Shown one piece after another: positions 1 through 8,358 of a DNA stretch of 64,000 bases. The stretch is from positions 11,897-75,896 of the forward strand of contig JAZRNY010000033.1 of NCBI GenBank assembly GCA_045648445.1. Reading direction: 5' to 3'. How positions within the stretch are numbered: the first letter of the stretch is position 1; each line of letters starts with the position of its first letter. The position numbers and the translations under genes were made by a program. The stretch comes from SIG607 sp045648445. GTDB lineage: Bacteria > Bacillota > Clostridia > Oscillospirales > Acutalibacteraceae. The notes under the pieces are model-generated. The model saw only the letters and a program-made list of their open reading frames with translations. It ran no database searches and was not told the DNA's origin.

Positions 1-167
1 AAGACTCTTCCGCATATTTCGTTTCGGTGGCAGCACCGATTTTGGCCGAGGGTGACGTCTCGGGCTGTGTGGTATTCTTGTCTCAAGACGCTTCTCCCAT
101 GGGGGAAACCGAGTATAAACTTGCACAGACGGTTGCGGGATTTCTCGGAAAACAAATGGAATCATAA
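1..167 (+). CDS. spoVT: Stage V sporulation protein T, C-terminal part
   Basis: This is the 3' end of a gene that begins before the window; full codons start at base 3 and the stop is at 165-167. The 54 visible residues end in TVAGFLGKQMES and contain a stretch like the GAF-type C-terminal half of SpoVT (VAAPILAEGDVSGCVVFLS, then a MGETEYKLAQT segment). SpoVT is an AbrB-fold regulator of SigG-dependent genes in the forespore, and its GAF-like domain is thought to sense a ligand. The neighbouring spore protein gene fits. The DNA-binding N-terminus is outside the window, so the call rests on the tail alone. Confidence 0.72.
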   Translation, partial: DSSAYFVSVAAPILAEGDVSGCVVFLSQDASPMGETEYKLAQTVAGFLGKQMES

Positions 168-202
168 AAGAAAACGCCCGCGAATCGGGCGTTTTCTTTT
201 AT
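164..202. terminator. Bidirectional terminator between spoVT and the SASP gene
   Basis: Near-perfect hairpin with arms 164-180 and 186-202 and loop cgaat. The GC core is CGCCCG/CGGGCG, flanked by A-run and T-run, so it works for both the plus-strand spoVT and the minus-strand SASP gene. Confidence 0.9.
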
Positions 203-209
203 GATCGGC

Positions 210-398
210 TTACTTGCCGAGGGTCTGCTCATAGCTCATGATCATCTTCTTGACCATCTGACCGCCGATGGAACCTGCCTGCTTAGAGGTAAGGTCTCCG
301 TTGTAACCCTGCTTAAGATTTACGCCTACTTCACTAGCTGCTTCCATCTTAAATCTGTTGAGAGCTTCTTTAGCCTCAGGTACTACGTTTTTAGCCAT
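210..398 (-). CDS. Alpha/beta-type small acid-soluble spore protein
   Basis: 62 residues with the two hallmarks of alpha/beta SASPs: an EAKEALNRFKMEAASEVGV helix and the C-terminal GSIGGQMVKKMI segment. These proteins coat spore DNA, shift it toward the A form and protect it from UV and heat; on germination GPR protease cleaves them within the first helix region. The start is ATG at 398 with AAAGGAG upstream. It converges on spoVT and shares a terminator. A SigG promoter is expected but I cannot point to a convincing one. The sequence is standard for the family. Confidence 0.95.
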   Translation of the reverse strand: MAKNVVPEAKEALNRFKMEAASEVGVNLKQGYNGDLTSKQAGSIGGQMVKKMIMSYEQTLGK

Positions 399-518
399 TT
401 CATTTCACTCCTTTTTTTGTTTTTGCGTTTGCATTATTATTGTTTTCTTAAAACACAAAAATATAAAAGGTAAATTTTTTCTTTTTTTTTGAAATGAAGT
501 ATGAGTAATTACAAATAC

Positions 519-1292
519 TTATTTTTGAAATAATTTTTCGTCTTTGTATTTGCTTGGGGAAATTCCCGTATGTTTTTTAAATACCTTGCTGAAATAGTAC
601 ACGTCTGAAAAATTGCAAATCGACGATACGTCCGAAACTGAAAAACTTCCTGTAGATAGTAAGCTTTTTGCATATTCGATTTTGCGTTGAATTATATATT
701 TATTCGGAGTGACGTTATATACTTTTCGGAATATTTCGCAAAATCTTCTGGCGCATACTCCGCTTCGCTCAACTACTTTATCAAGGCAGTCAGTGTTATT
801 GAAATTAGCGTCAATATATTCTTTTGAGTCTATCACACGCTTGTCTTTCGGGAAATACTGTTTTTCTCGCAGACGGTTTATTTCTGAAAAGATGGCGTAG
901 GAAAGTGAATATAATTCCAAGTAGTCGTTTGAAATATTAGCCTTTTCGGCTTTTTGTAAAAGATTAATGATTTTTGTGGAATTTGAAACAGGAAATACGA
1001 AACTTTCGGTGTTTAACGGTTCGGTAGTTGTAAAGTGTATCGAAAACGACTTGGAAGGCGCCTCTAAAATATCACAGGTATATCTATCCTTTTGATTGAA
1101 AAAATATACGCAATCTACATTTGATAAAAATTTTTTCTCTCCTAAAGTAATAACGCTTTTGCCTTTCATCATAATTCCTAAAAAATGCATATTGCGTGGT
1201 TCTACGGTAAGTGGCTTAAGATAATTTCTTTCATACTGTACTACTGCTAAGATATCTTTTATGCACATATTTTTAAAATCCAATTCTGACAC
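519..1292 (-). CDS. AraC-family transcriptional regulator
   Basis: 257 residues. The C-terminal ~100 residues form the paired helix-turn-helix domain of AraC/XylS proteins, ending in the typical CNFSDVYYFSKVFKKHTGIS segment. The N-terminal part looks like a cupin-type sugar-sensing domain (FFNQKDRYTC, SIHFTTTEPLNTESF). It is divergent from galM and close to the hexuronate operon, so control of sugar use is likely; the direct repeats before the GH2/uxa operon are a plausible target (inference). It is a full-length paralogue of the regulator at 62345-63094. Start is uncertain: GTG at 1292 has AAAGG almost touching it, and ATG at 1268 is the alternative. A TATAAT-like -10 on the minus strand lies at 1315-1320. 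Confidence 0.88.
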   Translation of the reverse strand: MSELDFKNMCIKDILAVVQYERNYLKPLTVEPRNMHFLGIMMKGKSVITLGEKKFLSNVDCVYFFNQKDRYTCDILEAPSKSFSIHFTTTEPLNTESFVFPVSNSTKIINLLQKAEKANISNDYLELYSLSYAIFSEINRLREKQYFPKDKRVIDSKEYIDANFNNTDCLDKVVERSGVCARRFCEIFRKVYNVTPNKYIIQRKIEYAKSLLSTGSFSVSDVSSICNFSDVYYFSKVFKKHTGISPSKYKDEKLFQK

Positions 1293-1456
1293 ACCTTTGC
1301 ATATTTTTAGGTATATTATAGTATATGGTTACCGGAAAGTATATTTCTTTTTTGTTAAATTATTGAAAATTACTTCCGTATATTACAAATTTCTTTATAT
1401 TACAATATTAAATCAAAAGATTTTTTGAAAAATATAATGATTTTTTTGATTAAATG

Positions 1457-1465
1457 TGATATAAT
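1457..1465 (+). promoter_or_regulatory. Extended -10 element of the galM promoter
   Basis: TGATATAAT lies 40 bases before the galM start. No good -35 is seen at 16-18 bases, consistent with an extended -10 promoter or one needing an activator. The region 1293-1505 holds otherwise only AT-rich sequence. Confidence 0.5.
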
Positions 1466-1505
1466 TTTTCTAAAATAAAATCTTATACTTTCAGGAGGAA
1501 ATTCT

Positions 1506-2546
1506 ATGATTTCTGTTCGTGATTTTGGTAAAAATTTAAACGGTGAAGACGTTCAGTTATTTATACTTGATAATGGAAAAGCGTCGGTATATATTACTGA
1601 TTTAGGCGCACACATCGTTTCTGTAAACGTGCCTGACAAAAACGGCGTTCTTACCGACGTTGTTTTGGGCGCTGATAATGCCGAGGCTTATGCAGGTGAT
1701 ATTTCTTATATGGGTTCAACGGTAGGAAGATTTGCCAATAGAATTGAAAAGGGCAAATTTATTCTTAACGGCATGGAATATACGTTGGCAACTAACAATG
1801 GACCTAATCATCTTCACGGCGGAAATGTTGGCTTTAATCATAAAATGTTTGATGCATTTGTCGAAGGAGATACTCTTAAAATGTCTTATTTTTCTCCTGA
1901 CGGAGAAGAAGGTTTTCCGGGAAATTTAAAATTTGAAGTAAGTTTCACTTTAGGCGATGACAACGATTTGGCTATTGAATATAAAGCGGTTAGTGATGCA
2001 GATACTGTAGTAAATTTCACTAATCACGCATATTTTAACCTAAATGGCGCTATTACCGAAAAGACAGTTTATAACCACACTTTAAAAATTAGTGCAGATG
2101 CTTTTTGCAGAGGCGATGAAAACTGTCTTGCAGATGGTACGATTGTCCCTGTTAGAAATACCGATATGGATTTCAGAGCCGCTGTAAATTTAGGTGAAAG
2201 ATTAAAAAGCGATTATTTTGATATTAAATCTACAGGTGGGCTTGATCATAATTTTGTACTTTCTATGGTTAGAGGAGAATTTAAAGAGGCTGCAGAACTT
2301 TATTGCGCTGATACCGGTATTTTATTAGAGTGTTTTACCGATCAGCCCGGTGTGCAGGTTTATACAAGTAACGGTACAAATTATAGCGAAGGTAAGGGAT
2401 GCGCTCATTACGGTGTGCATTCTGCCGTTTGTCTTGAAACTCAAGGTTTCCCAAATGCAACATCATTTGATTATTTCCCAAGTCCTGTATTAAAAGCAGG
2501 TGAAGAATTTTACAGCAAGACTGTATATCGTTTCTCCGTTAAATAA
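1506..2546 (+). CDS. galM: Aldose 1-epimerase (mutarotase)
   Basis: 346 residues, the usual family length. GalM interconverts alpha and beta anomers of aldohexoses in the cytoplasm, feeding galactose and glucose into catabolism. Family signatures are visible: GADNAEAY, GSTVGRFANRIEKGKF, NNGPNHLHGG (substrate-binding Asn and catalytic His region), FTNHAYFNL with the second His, and GVQVYTSNG. The catalytic Glu is probably in VCLETQGFPNA near the C-terminus. RBS AGGAGG sits 7 bases before ATG 1506. It is a single gene, convergent with uxaC; the alpha-galactosidase at 36.9 kb and the GH2 enzymes could supply its substrates. Confidence 0.95.
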   Translation: MISVRDFGKNLNGEDVQLFILDNGKASVYITDLGAHIVSVNVPDKNGVLTDVVLGADNAEAYAGDISYMGSTVGRFANRIEKGKFILNGMEYTLATNNGPNHLHGGNVGFNHKMFDAFVEGDTLKMSYFSPDGEEGFPGNLKFEVSFTLGDDNDLAIEYKAVSDADTVVNFTNHAYFNLNGAITEKTVYNHTLKISADAFCRGDENCLADGTIVPVRNTDMDFRAAVNLGERLKSDYFDIKSTGGLDHNFVLSMVRGEFKEAAELYCADTGILLECFTDQPGVQVYTSNGTNYSEGKGCAHYGVHSAVCLETQGFPNATSFDYFPSPVLKAGEEFYSKTVYRFSVK

Positions 2547-2552
2547 AAATAA

Positions 2553-2580
2553 CAAGACCTCCGAATTTTCGGAGGTCTTG
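2553..2580. terminator. Bidirectional terminator between galM and uxaC
   Basis: Perfect 13-bp arms CAAGACCTCCGAA (2553-2565) and TTCGGAGGTCTTG (2568-2580), with A-rich sequence on the left and ATTTATTATTTTT on the right. Serves the convergent genes galM and uxaC. Confidence 0.9.
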
Positions 2581-2585
2581 ATTTA

Positions 2586-3980
2586 TTATTTTTCCATTTT
2601 GAAGTAATTTATACTGTTATAATAACAAATATTTTTAATAACTTCGCCAACAATTTCTTTGTCTTTGGTCATTTCACCATTTTCGATGAGTGTACCTAAG
2701 TAGTTGCAAAGTATTCTGCGGAAATAGTGATGTCTAGGATAGGAAAGAAGTGAACGGCTATCAGTAAGCATACCAACGAATGTTGCAATGTGACCTGTAG
2801 CAGTTAAATCTTCAAGATGTTTTTCCATGCCTATCTTATTATCTAAGAACCACCATGCAGGTCCATATTGCATTTTACCTTTTGCCTCGTCACTTTGGAA
2901 GCAACCGATAAGTGTCATAATTTCTGTATTCATTTTTGGATTAAGATTAAATACGATGGTAGGGGGAAGGGCGTTTTCACTGTTTAACTTATCAAACAGG
3001 CGAGACATATTTTTTATGCTATTTGTATCACTGATACTGTCAAAACCAGTGTCAAGACCGAGAGATGCTAACATATTGGCGTTATTATTTCTCATGGCGC
3101 CAACGTGCAGTTCGGTCCTTATATCGTGTTTAGCATAAAGTTTCATAAGGAAGTAGGTAAGATAACCTTTAAAAATATCTGCTTCCTCAGCGGTTATTTT
3201 TTCGCCGTTATATACCTTTTTGTAAACTTCATCAGCCTGACTTCTATCATATACGGGAAGAACACATTCTACTGCAATATCACTAGCAGTAGTGCCAACT
3301 TCTTTAAATGCTTCAAGTCTTTTTTCAATAGCAATTTCAAGTTTATCGATGTTATCGGCTATGTTTGTCTGCGCCTCAAGAAGTCCGATGAATGTTTTGT
3401 AAGCGGCAGCATCAATATTCATGATTTTATCTGCTCTAAAAGCAGGGATAACGCTGAAAGGATAATTTTTAGCCTTTATAGCCTTAAATGTTTCCATATC
3501 GTCAAATACTTCATTGGTAGTGAAAATGTGACGTACGTTAGAACCTGCAATAAGAGAAGATGGAGTTACGTTATTCTTTTTAATATATGCGTTACATTCA
3601 TCCCATATTGCTTCGGCATTATTTGCATTAATTTCTTTTTCGCAACCGAAAAACTCTTTAAGTTCAACCTGAGACCAATGGTAAAGCGGATTTCCGAATG
3701 CAGTTCCTAAAACCGTACAATAAGTAATAAACTTTTCCTTGTTGGTTGCATCACCGGTAATAAATTTTTCGTTAACGCCATAGTTTCTCATTAAACGCCA
3801 TTTGTAATGGTCGCCTGCAAGCCAAATTTCGAATATATCACTGAAAGGTTTGTCTTCCAAAATTTGTTTTTCAGGAAGATGACAGTGATAGTCGAAAATA
3901 GGCATATCTTTCGCATAATCGAAATAGAGTTTTTCAGCAGTTTTGTTTTTGAGTAAAAAATTGTTTTTCAAATAACTCAT
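2586..3980 (-). CDS. uxaC: Glucuronate/galacturonate isomerase
   Basis: 464 residues, the full length of the UxaC amidohydrolase-fold family. It isomerises D-glucuronate to fructuronate and D-galacturonate to tagaturonate. Signatures: PIFDYHCHLPEKQI near residue 28 (metal/active-site HxH), RTELHVGAMRNNN, DTNSIKNMSRLFDKL, MLTDSRSLLSYPRHHYFRRI near the C-terminus. It is the last gene of the minus-strand operon, 9 bases after uxaA. With UxaB and UxaA beside it the operon is wired for galacturonate; the mannonate branch genes uxuA and uxuB are not in the window. Confidence 0.96.
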   Translation of the reverse strand: MSYLKNNFLLKNKTAEKLYFDYAKDMPIFDYHCHLPEKQILEDKPFSDIFEIWLAGDHYKWRLMRNYGVNEKFITGDATNKEKFITYCTVLGTAFGNPLYHWSQVELKEFFGCEKEINANNAEAIWDECNAYIKKNNVTPSSLIAGSNVRHIFTTNEVFDDMETFKAIKAKNYPFSVIPAFRADKIMNIDAAAYKTFIGLLEAQTNIADNIDKLEIAIEKRLEAFKEVGTTASDIAVECVLPVYDRSQADEVYKKVYNGEKITAEEADIFKGYLTYFLMKLYAKHDIRTELHVGAMRNNNANMLASLGLDTGFDSISDTNSIKNMSRLFDKLNSENALPPTIVFNLNPKMNTEIMTLIGCFQSDEAKGKMQYGPAWWFLDNKIGMEKHLEDLTATGHIATFVGMLTDSRSLLSYPRHHYFRRILCNYLGTLIENGEMTKDKEIVGEVIKNICYYNSINYFKMEK

Positions 3981-3989
3981 ATTGTCCTC

Positions 3990-5363
3990 CTACAGTGTTA
4001 CACCGTCTTTGAAAATGGCAATATCAAAGTAGCCGTTTTGCTCACCTTTAGAAAGTTTGCCATTAGCGGTATTAATACATAAATCAAAAAGTTGGTCACG
4101 TAAATTTAGTTTATCAACGTTTGCAAGGATGCTTCCGGCATCAAAATCAATCCAATGAGATTTCTTTTCAAAAAGTGAAGTATTGGTCGAAATTTTTAAC
4201 GTTGGAACAACGCTGCAAAAAGGTGTACCTCTGCCTGTGGTAAACAAAATTATATGAGCACCACTGCAAGCAAGGGATGTACACGCTACTTGATCGTTGC
4301 CGGGGCCGTTTACGATATATAAACCGGTACCGTCAGCGCATTCGCCAAAATCAAGAGCACCTTTTAAGGTTACTTTACCTGCTTTTTGAACGCAACCAAG
4401 AGATTTTTCTTCAAGAGTCGAAATACCGCCTGCAATATTGCCGGGTGAAGGGTTCTCACCAATGCTTTCGTCGTGGTCCAAAAAGTATTGACGGAAAGCG
4501 TTAATCATTCCGGCGCATTTATCAAAAGTATTTTTGCTGTCGGCGCGAGAAAGTAAAATGGGTTCGGCACCAAACACTTCAGGCATTTCACTCATAAGAA
4601 TTTGACCGCCAAATGAATAAAATTTATCAGCAACAAGACCTACCAAAGGATTGGCGGTTATACCGCTGTACCCATCGCTACCGCCACATTTAACACCAAT
4701 TTTAAGTTTGCTGATAGGCAGTGAAGTGCGTTGGTCCTTTTCGGTAATGCTTTTTAAATCATTTATTATTTTACTTCCTTCGGTTATTTCATCGCTACAA
4801 TCTTGAAGGCTTAAAAATTTAATTCGATCTTCGTCAATGTCGCCAAGCATTTCTTTCATAAGTTCAATGCGATTGTTTTCGCAACCAAGGCTTAACACTA
4901 AGACACCGCCTGCATTAGGATGCTTAATTAACCCGCACAAAAACTTTTGGGTTGTTAACAGGTCGCCGCCGAGTTGTGAACAACCGTAGGGATGTGTAAA
5001 TGCTTTTACTCCGTTCTTATTTGCAAGAAGTTTAGCAGTATCGTTAATACAACCAACAGTTGGAATAATCCATATGTCGTTTCTGATACCAACATCACCG
5101 TTCTTGCGTTGATATCCCATAAATGTACCGCTGTTAAAGTCAATATTTGGCTCATTATAGGGCGTATATTCCCATTTGTCGGTACCTTTTAAGTTAGAAC
5201 GTAGGTTGTCTGGACTGACTTTTTCACCTTTTTTTATGTCAAATTTAGCGTGGCCGATGGGAAAACCGTATTTAATAACGTTTTCACCTTCGTTTATATT
5301 ATATAACGCATATTTGTGTCCGTCAAGGCGAATTTCTACATTATCTGAGGAATGGATTTGCAT
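3990..5363 (-). CDS. uxaA: Altronate dehydratase
   Basis: 457 residues combining the N-terminal SAF-type domain (about 1-75) and the C-terminal catalytic UxaA domain in one chain. It dehydrates D-altronate to 2-keto-3-deoxygluconate. Seen: GYQRKNGDVGIRNDIWI at the domain junction, THPYGCSQLGGD, LSLGCENNRIE, IGVKCGGSDGYSG, and SGAHIILFTTGRGTPF. The conserved cysteines and histidine fit the family's iron-dependent mechanism. The start at 5363 lies 23 bases inside the end of uxaB, with GAGGAGG nine bases upstream, so translation is probably coupled. The next enzymes, KDG kinase and KDPG aldolase, are not in this window. Confidence 0.96.
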   Translation of the reverse strand: MQIHSSDNVEIRLDGHKYALYNINEGENVIKYGFPIGHAKFDIKKGEKVSPDNLRSNLKGTDKWEYTPYNEPNIDFNSGTFMGYQRKNGDVGIRNDIWIIPTVGCINDTAKLLANKNGVKAFTHPYGCSQLGGDLLTTQKFLCGLIKHPNAGGVLVLSLGCENNRIELMKEMLGDIDEDRIKFLSLQDCSDEITEGSKIINDLKSITEKDQRTSLPISKLKIGVKCGGSDGYSGITANPLVGLVADKFYSFGGQILMSEMPEVFGAEPILLSRADSKNTFDKCAGMINAFRQYFLDHDESIGENPSPGNIAGGISTLEEKSLGCVQKAGKVTLKGALDFGECADGTGLYIVNGPGNDQVACTSLACSGAHIILFTTGRGTPFCSVVPTLKISTNTSLFEKKSHWIDFDAGSILANVDKLNLRDQLFDLCINTANGKLSKGEQNGYFDIAIFKDGVTL

Positions 5364-6648
5364 TTAATAATGCCTCCTCTAAATCCGAAAGATCTTCTCC
5401 CCAAAGGGTAGAGTTTTTAAGAATATCCTTAAGACTTGAATTTTTCATAACCTCAATAATTTCGGGAGCATCGTTTGGGGTACCGACTTTATAAAATTCA
5501 ATAAGTTTAGAAAAACCGAAAACGAGATTTTTCGGATATTTACCGAAACGCTCTTTGTACACTTTAATAGATGGGAGTACGCGTACAACGAATTTGCTTA
5601 CGGAGTTAAGCGCTATTGACATAAGATAGTGTTTAATATAAGGATTAGAAAAACGTACTAAAACACTTTTGGCATAACCGGTAAGTTCGTCTTTAGGGAG
5701 ATCCAATGTTGGTATAATTTCTTCAAAAAGACATTTTGAAAGGAAAGATTTAACTTTTTCGTTTTCCATACAATCGCCAACTGTTTCAAGACCCAAAAGC
5801 AGAGCATAAGGCACTATTGAAGTATGTGAACCGTTTAAAATTCTCACCTTTCTGGTACGGTAACGTTCAAGAGCGTCTTTAGTAACGATTACGTTAAGAC
5901 CTGCTTTGCTAAAAGGCATTTCTTTTTCTAAATCATAATCAGTTTCGATTACGAATAGATGGAAGAACTCAGAAGTGTTGAGCATTTTATCTTCATATGG
6001 TAATTCGATGATCTCATCCTTAGGATAACCGGTATTAATTCTGTCGACTAGTGTGTTGCAAAAAACGTTATCATTTTCGATAAAGGATTTAAAATCGCTT
6101 CCTAAATTCCAAAGGTTAGCGTATTGCAAAACGGTTTGCTTTAGTTTATCGCCGTTTCTATCAATCAGTTCACAGGGAAGAAGTATAAAACCATTTAAAT
6201 TGTTTTTGAAACGCTCATACATTAAAACAGTTAGTTTTGCAGGGAAACTTTTAGGCAAAGTGCCATCAAATTTGTCGGTATCGTCAAATGTAATACCTGC
6301 TTCGGTTGTGTTAGAAACTATGAAACGTAAATCTTTATTTTTGGCAAGATTTAAATATGCATCATAATCTTCGTAAGGATTTATACAAGAATCAATTACG
6401 TCAATAAGTGTGGTTTCGGTACCTTCGCTACCGCGTATTATATGGGTATAAAGACCGTTTTGGCTGTTAAGAATATCGCATAAACCGTTTGCTATCGGCT
6501 GAACTACAACGACGTTTGAATTAAATTCTCCGCTATCGTTCATTTTCTTAATCATCCAGTCGATGAAGCCTCTTAAAAATCCACCTTCTCCAAATTGTAA
6601 AACTTTAACTGGACGGTTAGATTTTTTACATTCGGTTATATTAGTCAT
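5341..6648 (-). CDS. uxaB: Tagaturonate reductase (altronate oxidoreductase)
   Basis: 435 residues of the mannitol-dehydrogenase-like superfamily. It reduces D-tagaturonate to D-altronate with NADH. The N-terminal dinucleotide-binding part begins VLQFGEGGFLRGFIDW; SNTTEAGITFDDTDKF, LPCELIDRNGDKL, FCNTLVDRINTGYP and RKVRILNGSHTSIVPYALL are diagnostic. The sequence resembles UxaB more than the related fructuronate reductase UxuB, mainly through the NTTEAGI and LPCELID blocks. It overlaps the upstream GH2 gene by 8 bases and downstream uxaA by 23 bases, so the five genes form one transcript. Confidence 0.94.
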   Translation of the reverse strand: MTNITECKKSNRPVKVLQFGEGGFLRGFIDWMIKKMNDSGEFNSNVVVVQPIANGLCDILNSQNGLYTHIIRGSEGTETTLIDVIDSCINPYEDYDAYLNLAKNKDLRFIVSNTTEAGITFDDTDKFDGTLPKSFPAKLTVLMYERFKNNLNGFILLPCELIDRNGDKLKQTVLQYANLWNLGSDFKSFIENDNVFCNTLVDRINTGYPKDEIIELPYEDKMLNTSEFFHLFVIETDYDLEKEMPFSKAGLNVIVTKDALERYRTRKVRILNGSHTSIVPYALLLGLETVGDCMENEKVKSFLSKCLFEEIIPTLDLPKDELTGYAKSVLVRFSNPYIKHYLMSIALNSVSKFVVRVLPSIKVYKERFGKYPKNLVFGFSKLIEFYKVGTPNDAPEIIEVMKNSSLKDILKNSTLWGEDLSDLEEALLNANPFLR

Positions 6649-8347
6649 TGTTTTCTACCTCCTCTTTAAAATTTTGGAACTTTGCTTTTACAGTGTGGTA
6701 GGCAAGTTTGGGCTCGCGATAACCGCTTAACAAACCATCGTTGTTAAGGGTTGACACCCTAACAATATCTTTATCGGAAACAGAGTCGCAGAACTGTGAA
6801 ATAAACGAACCTATCATATAAGGACAATCGTGGAAAACTTGTAATGCTATATCGTGAAGTTTTGCCTGATATTCTTCGGTCCATTTTACGTCTTCAAAAG
6901 TATGGTAGCCGTATGCTGCTGAGGCACCGAATGCGCTCATAATAACAGGTTTGTTTTCAAAACCTAATTCTTTGCGACGTTCATCAAATGTTTCGACAAA
7001 TGTGGGCCAGTATTCTCTTGTTCTGTATTTCCAACCAAAATACTGACTTATGGAAATAACGTCACAAAATTCGTAACAAATATCGGCCTTGGGTTTGTCG
7101 CTGGCGTATGTGACAAGTCTATTACCACCGTTTTCTTTTAAGTAGTTATAGTAGAGTTTAGACATAATATATCCGTTATTTGTGTTAGTACGGATTTCGT
7201 TATGCATTCCCCAAAAAACGATGCACGGATGATTGTAGTAGTGTCTTGCCATTTCTTTAAGCATTTGCAAGCCGCGTTTAATAAGCGTTTCGTTACCAAG
7301 GTCTGTTTCAGAATAACCGTCACCTGAAATAGGAATTTCGCTCCAGAAAAGTATACCTCTTTCGTCGAGCATATCAAGGAATATTCTTGAATTTGGATAA
7401 TAAGAACCACGAATTGCGTTGCAACACATATCTTCAATAATATCCAAATCGTGAGACATTATTGCAGTGGGAAGCGACATGCCGAATTCGGGGTGGTCTT
7501 CGTGACGATTAACACCTCTAAGTTCAATGTTTTTGTCGTTAAGATAGAGTTTGCAGTTTTTAACTTCAATAGTTCTAAATCCGATTTTGTCAATTAAATC
7601 GTCATTTTCCGTATCGTAAGTAACTGTATAAAGGTAAGGATTGTCAAGATCCCAAAGGTTAATGTTATTTAAAGTTATTTTATCGGTAATAATTGTTTTT
7701 ACCGAACCTTTACGTAGAGCAATTTTTTCGCTATAAATTTTCTGATTGTTTAAACTTATCGAAAATTCAGTTTCTTTCTTTTTATCGTAACCGTAAAGTT
7801 CAGCGGTAAAAAAGATTTCGGCGGATTTTTTATCTTTTGATAAAGTATAATCCATTTTAGCATATGTAATGGTTACACCTGTAAGTTTTTCTACTGAAAC
7901 GCTTCTTGTGATTCCACCAAAATGTAACCAATCAACTGCTTTTTGAGGGATTGACGTTTCGTTAAAAGAATTGTCGACCTTTACCACTAATTTATGTATT
8001 CCATCTTTAAGTTCAGGAACTATAAAATCAAATTGACAAAAACCGCCGTAATGATTTCCCAAGTATTCGCCGTCTAGCCAGACTTTACATTCGGTCATAA
8101 CACCTTCGAAAACTATTCGTGCGTTTCCTTCAAAATAAAAGTCTTTTTGATACCAGCATACACCTTCGTACTTAAATAAGTCTAAATCACTGTTCCAAAC
8201 CGAAGGAACAATAACCGTTTTGGCGTTGTTAAGTCCGTATTGATAATTTTGTTCTTCGCCAACGTTTTCAATATCTACAACAAATTTCCATGCACCGTCA
8301 AGAAACGTTACCTGTCTTTTTATATGTTCGTCAAATAGTCGTTTCAT
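6641..8347 (-). CDS. GH2 family glycosidase paralogue with a lost catalytic nucleophile
   Basis: 568 residues with GH2 architecture: N-terminal sugar-binding sandwich (about 10-160), central Ig-like domain (165-262), C-terminal TIM barrel. It aligns without gaps to its tandem neighbour (8359-10062) through the active-site region. The acid/base Glu384 is kept (MHNE), but the nucleophile position reads MSAFG, Ala472 (codon GCA at 6932-6934), where the neighbour has MSEFG. Other active-site changes: Tyr316 for His in GSHYP, Ser341 for Trp after EIPI, Ser517 for Trp in FIWQF. It is therefore probably unable to act as a retaining glycosidase and may be a binding or regulatory pseudoenzyme. No signal peptide. 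The frame is open and its RBS (AGGAG) is intact, so it is still expressed in principle. Confidence 0.9.
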   Translation of the reverse strand: MKRLFDEHIKRQVTFLDGAWKFVVDIENVGEEQNYQYGLNNAKTVIVPSVWNSDLDLFKYEGVCWYQKDFYFEGNARIVFEGVMTECKVWLDGEYLGNHYGGFCQFDFIVPELKDGIHKLVVKVDNSFNETSIPQKAVDWLHFGGITRSVSVEKLTGVTITYAKMDYTLSKDKKSAEIFFTAELYGYDKKKETEFSISLNNQKIYSEKIALRKGSVKTIITDKITLNNINLWDLDNPYLYTVTYDTENDDLIDKIGFRTIEVKNCKLYLNDKNIELRGVNRHEDHPEFGMSLPTAIMSHDLDIIEDMCCNAIRGSYYPNSRIFLDMLDERGILFWSEIPISGDGYSETDLGNETLIKRGLQMLKEMARHYYNHPCIVFWGMHNEIRTNTNNGYIMSKLYYNYLKENGGNRLVTYASDKPKADICYEFCDVISISQYFGWKYRTREYWPTFVETFDERRKELGFENKPVIMSAFGASAAYGYHTFEDVKWTEEYQAKLHDIALQVFHDCPYMIGSFISQFCDSVSDKDIVRVSTLNNDGLLSGYREPKLAYHTVKAKFQNFKEEVENND

Positions 8348-8358
8348 AATTTCTGCTC

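Noticed and set aside
6932..6934. The Glu-to-Ala change in the GH2 paralogue as a sequencing error
   Set aside because: Three other conserved active-site residues are also changed in the same protein, so one wrong base does not explain it.
7138..7437. A 99-residue frame on the same strand within the first GH2 gene
   Set aside because: It is an out-of-phase frame inside a well-supported GH2 protein and shows no motif.
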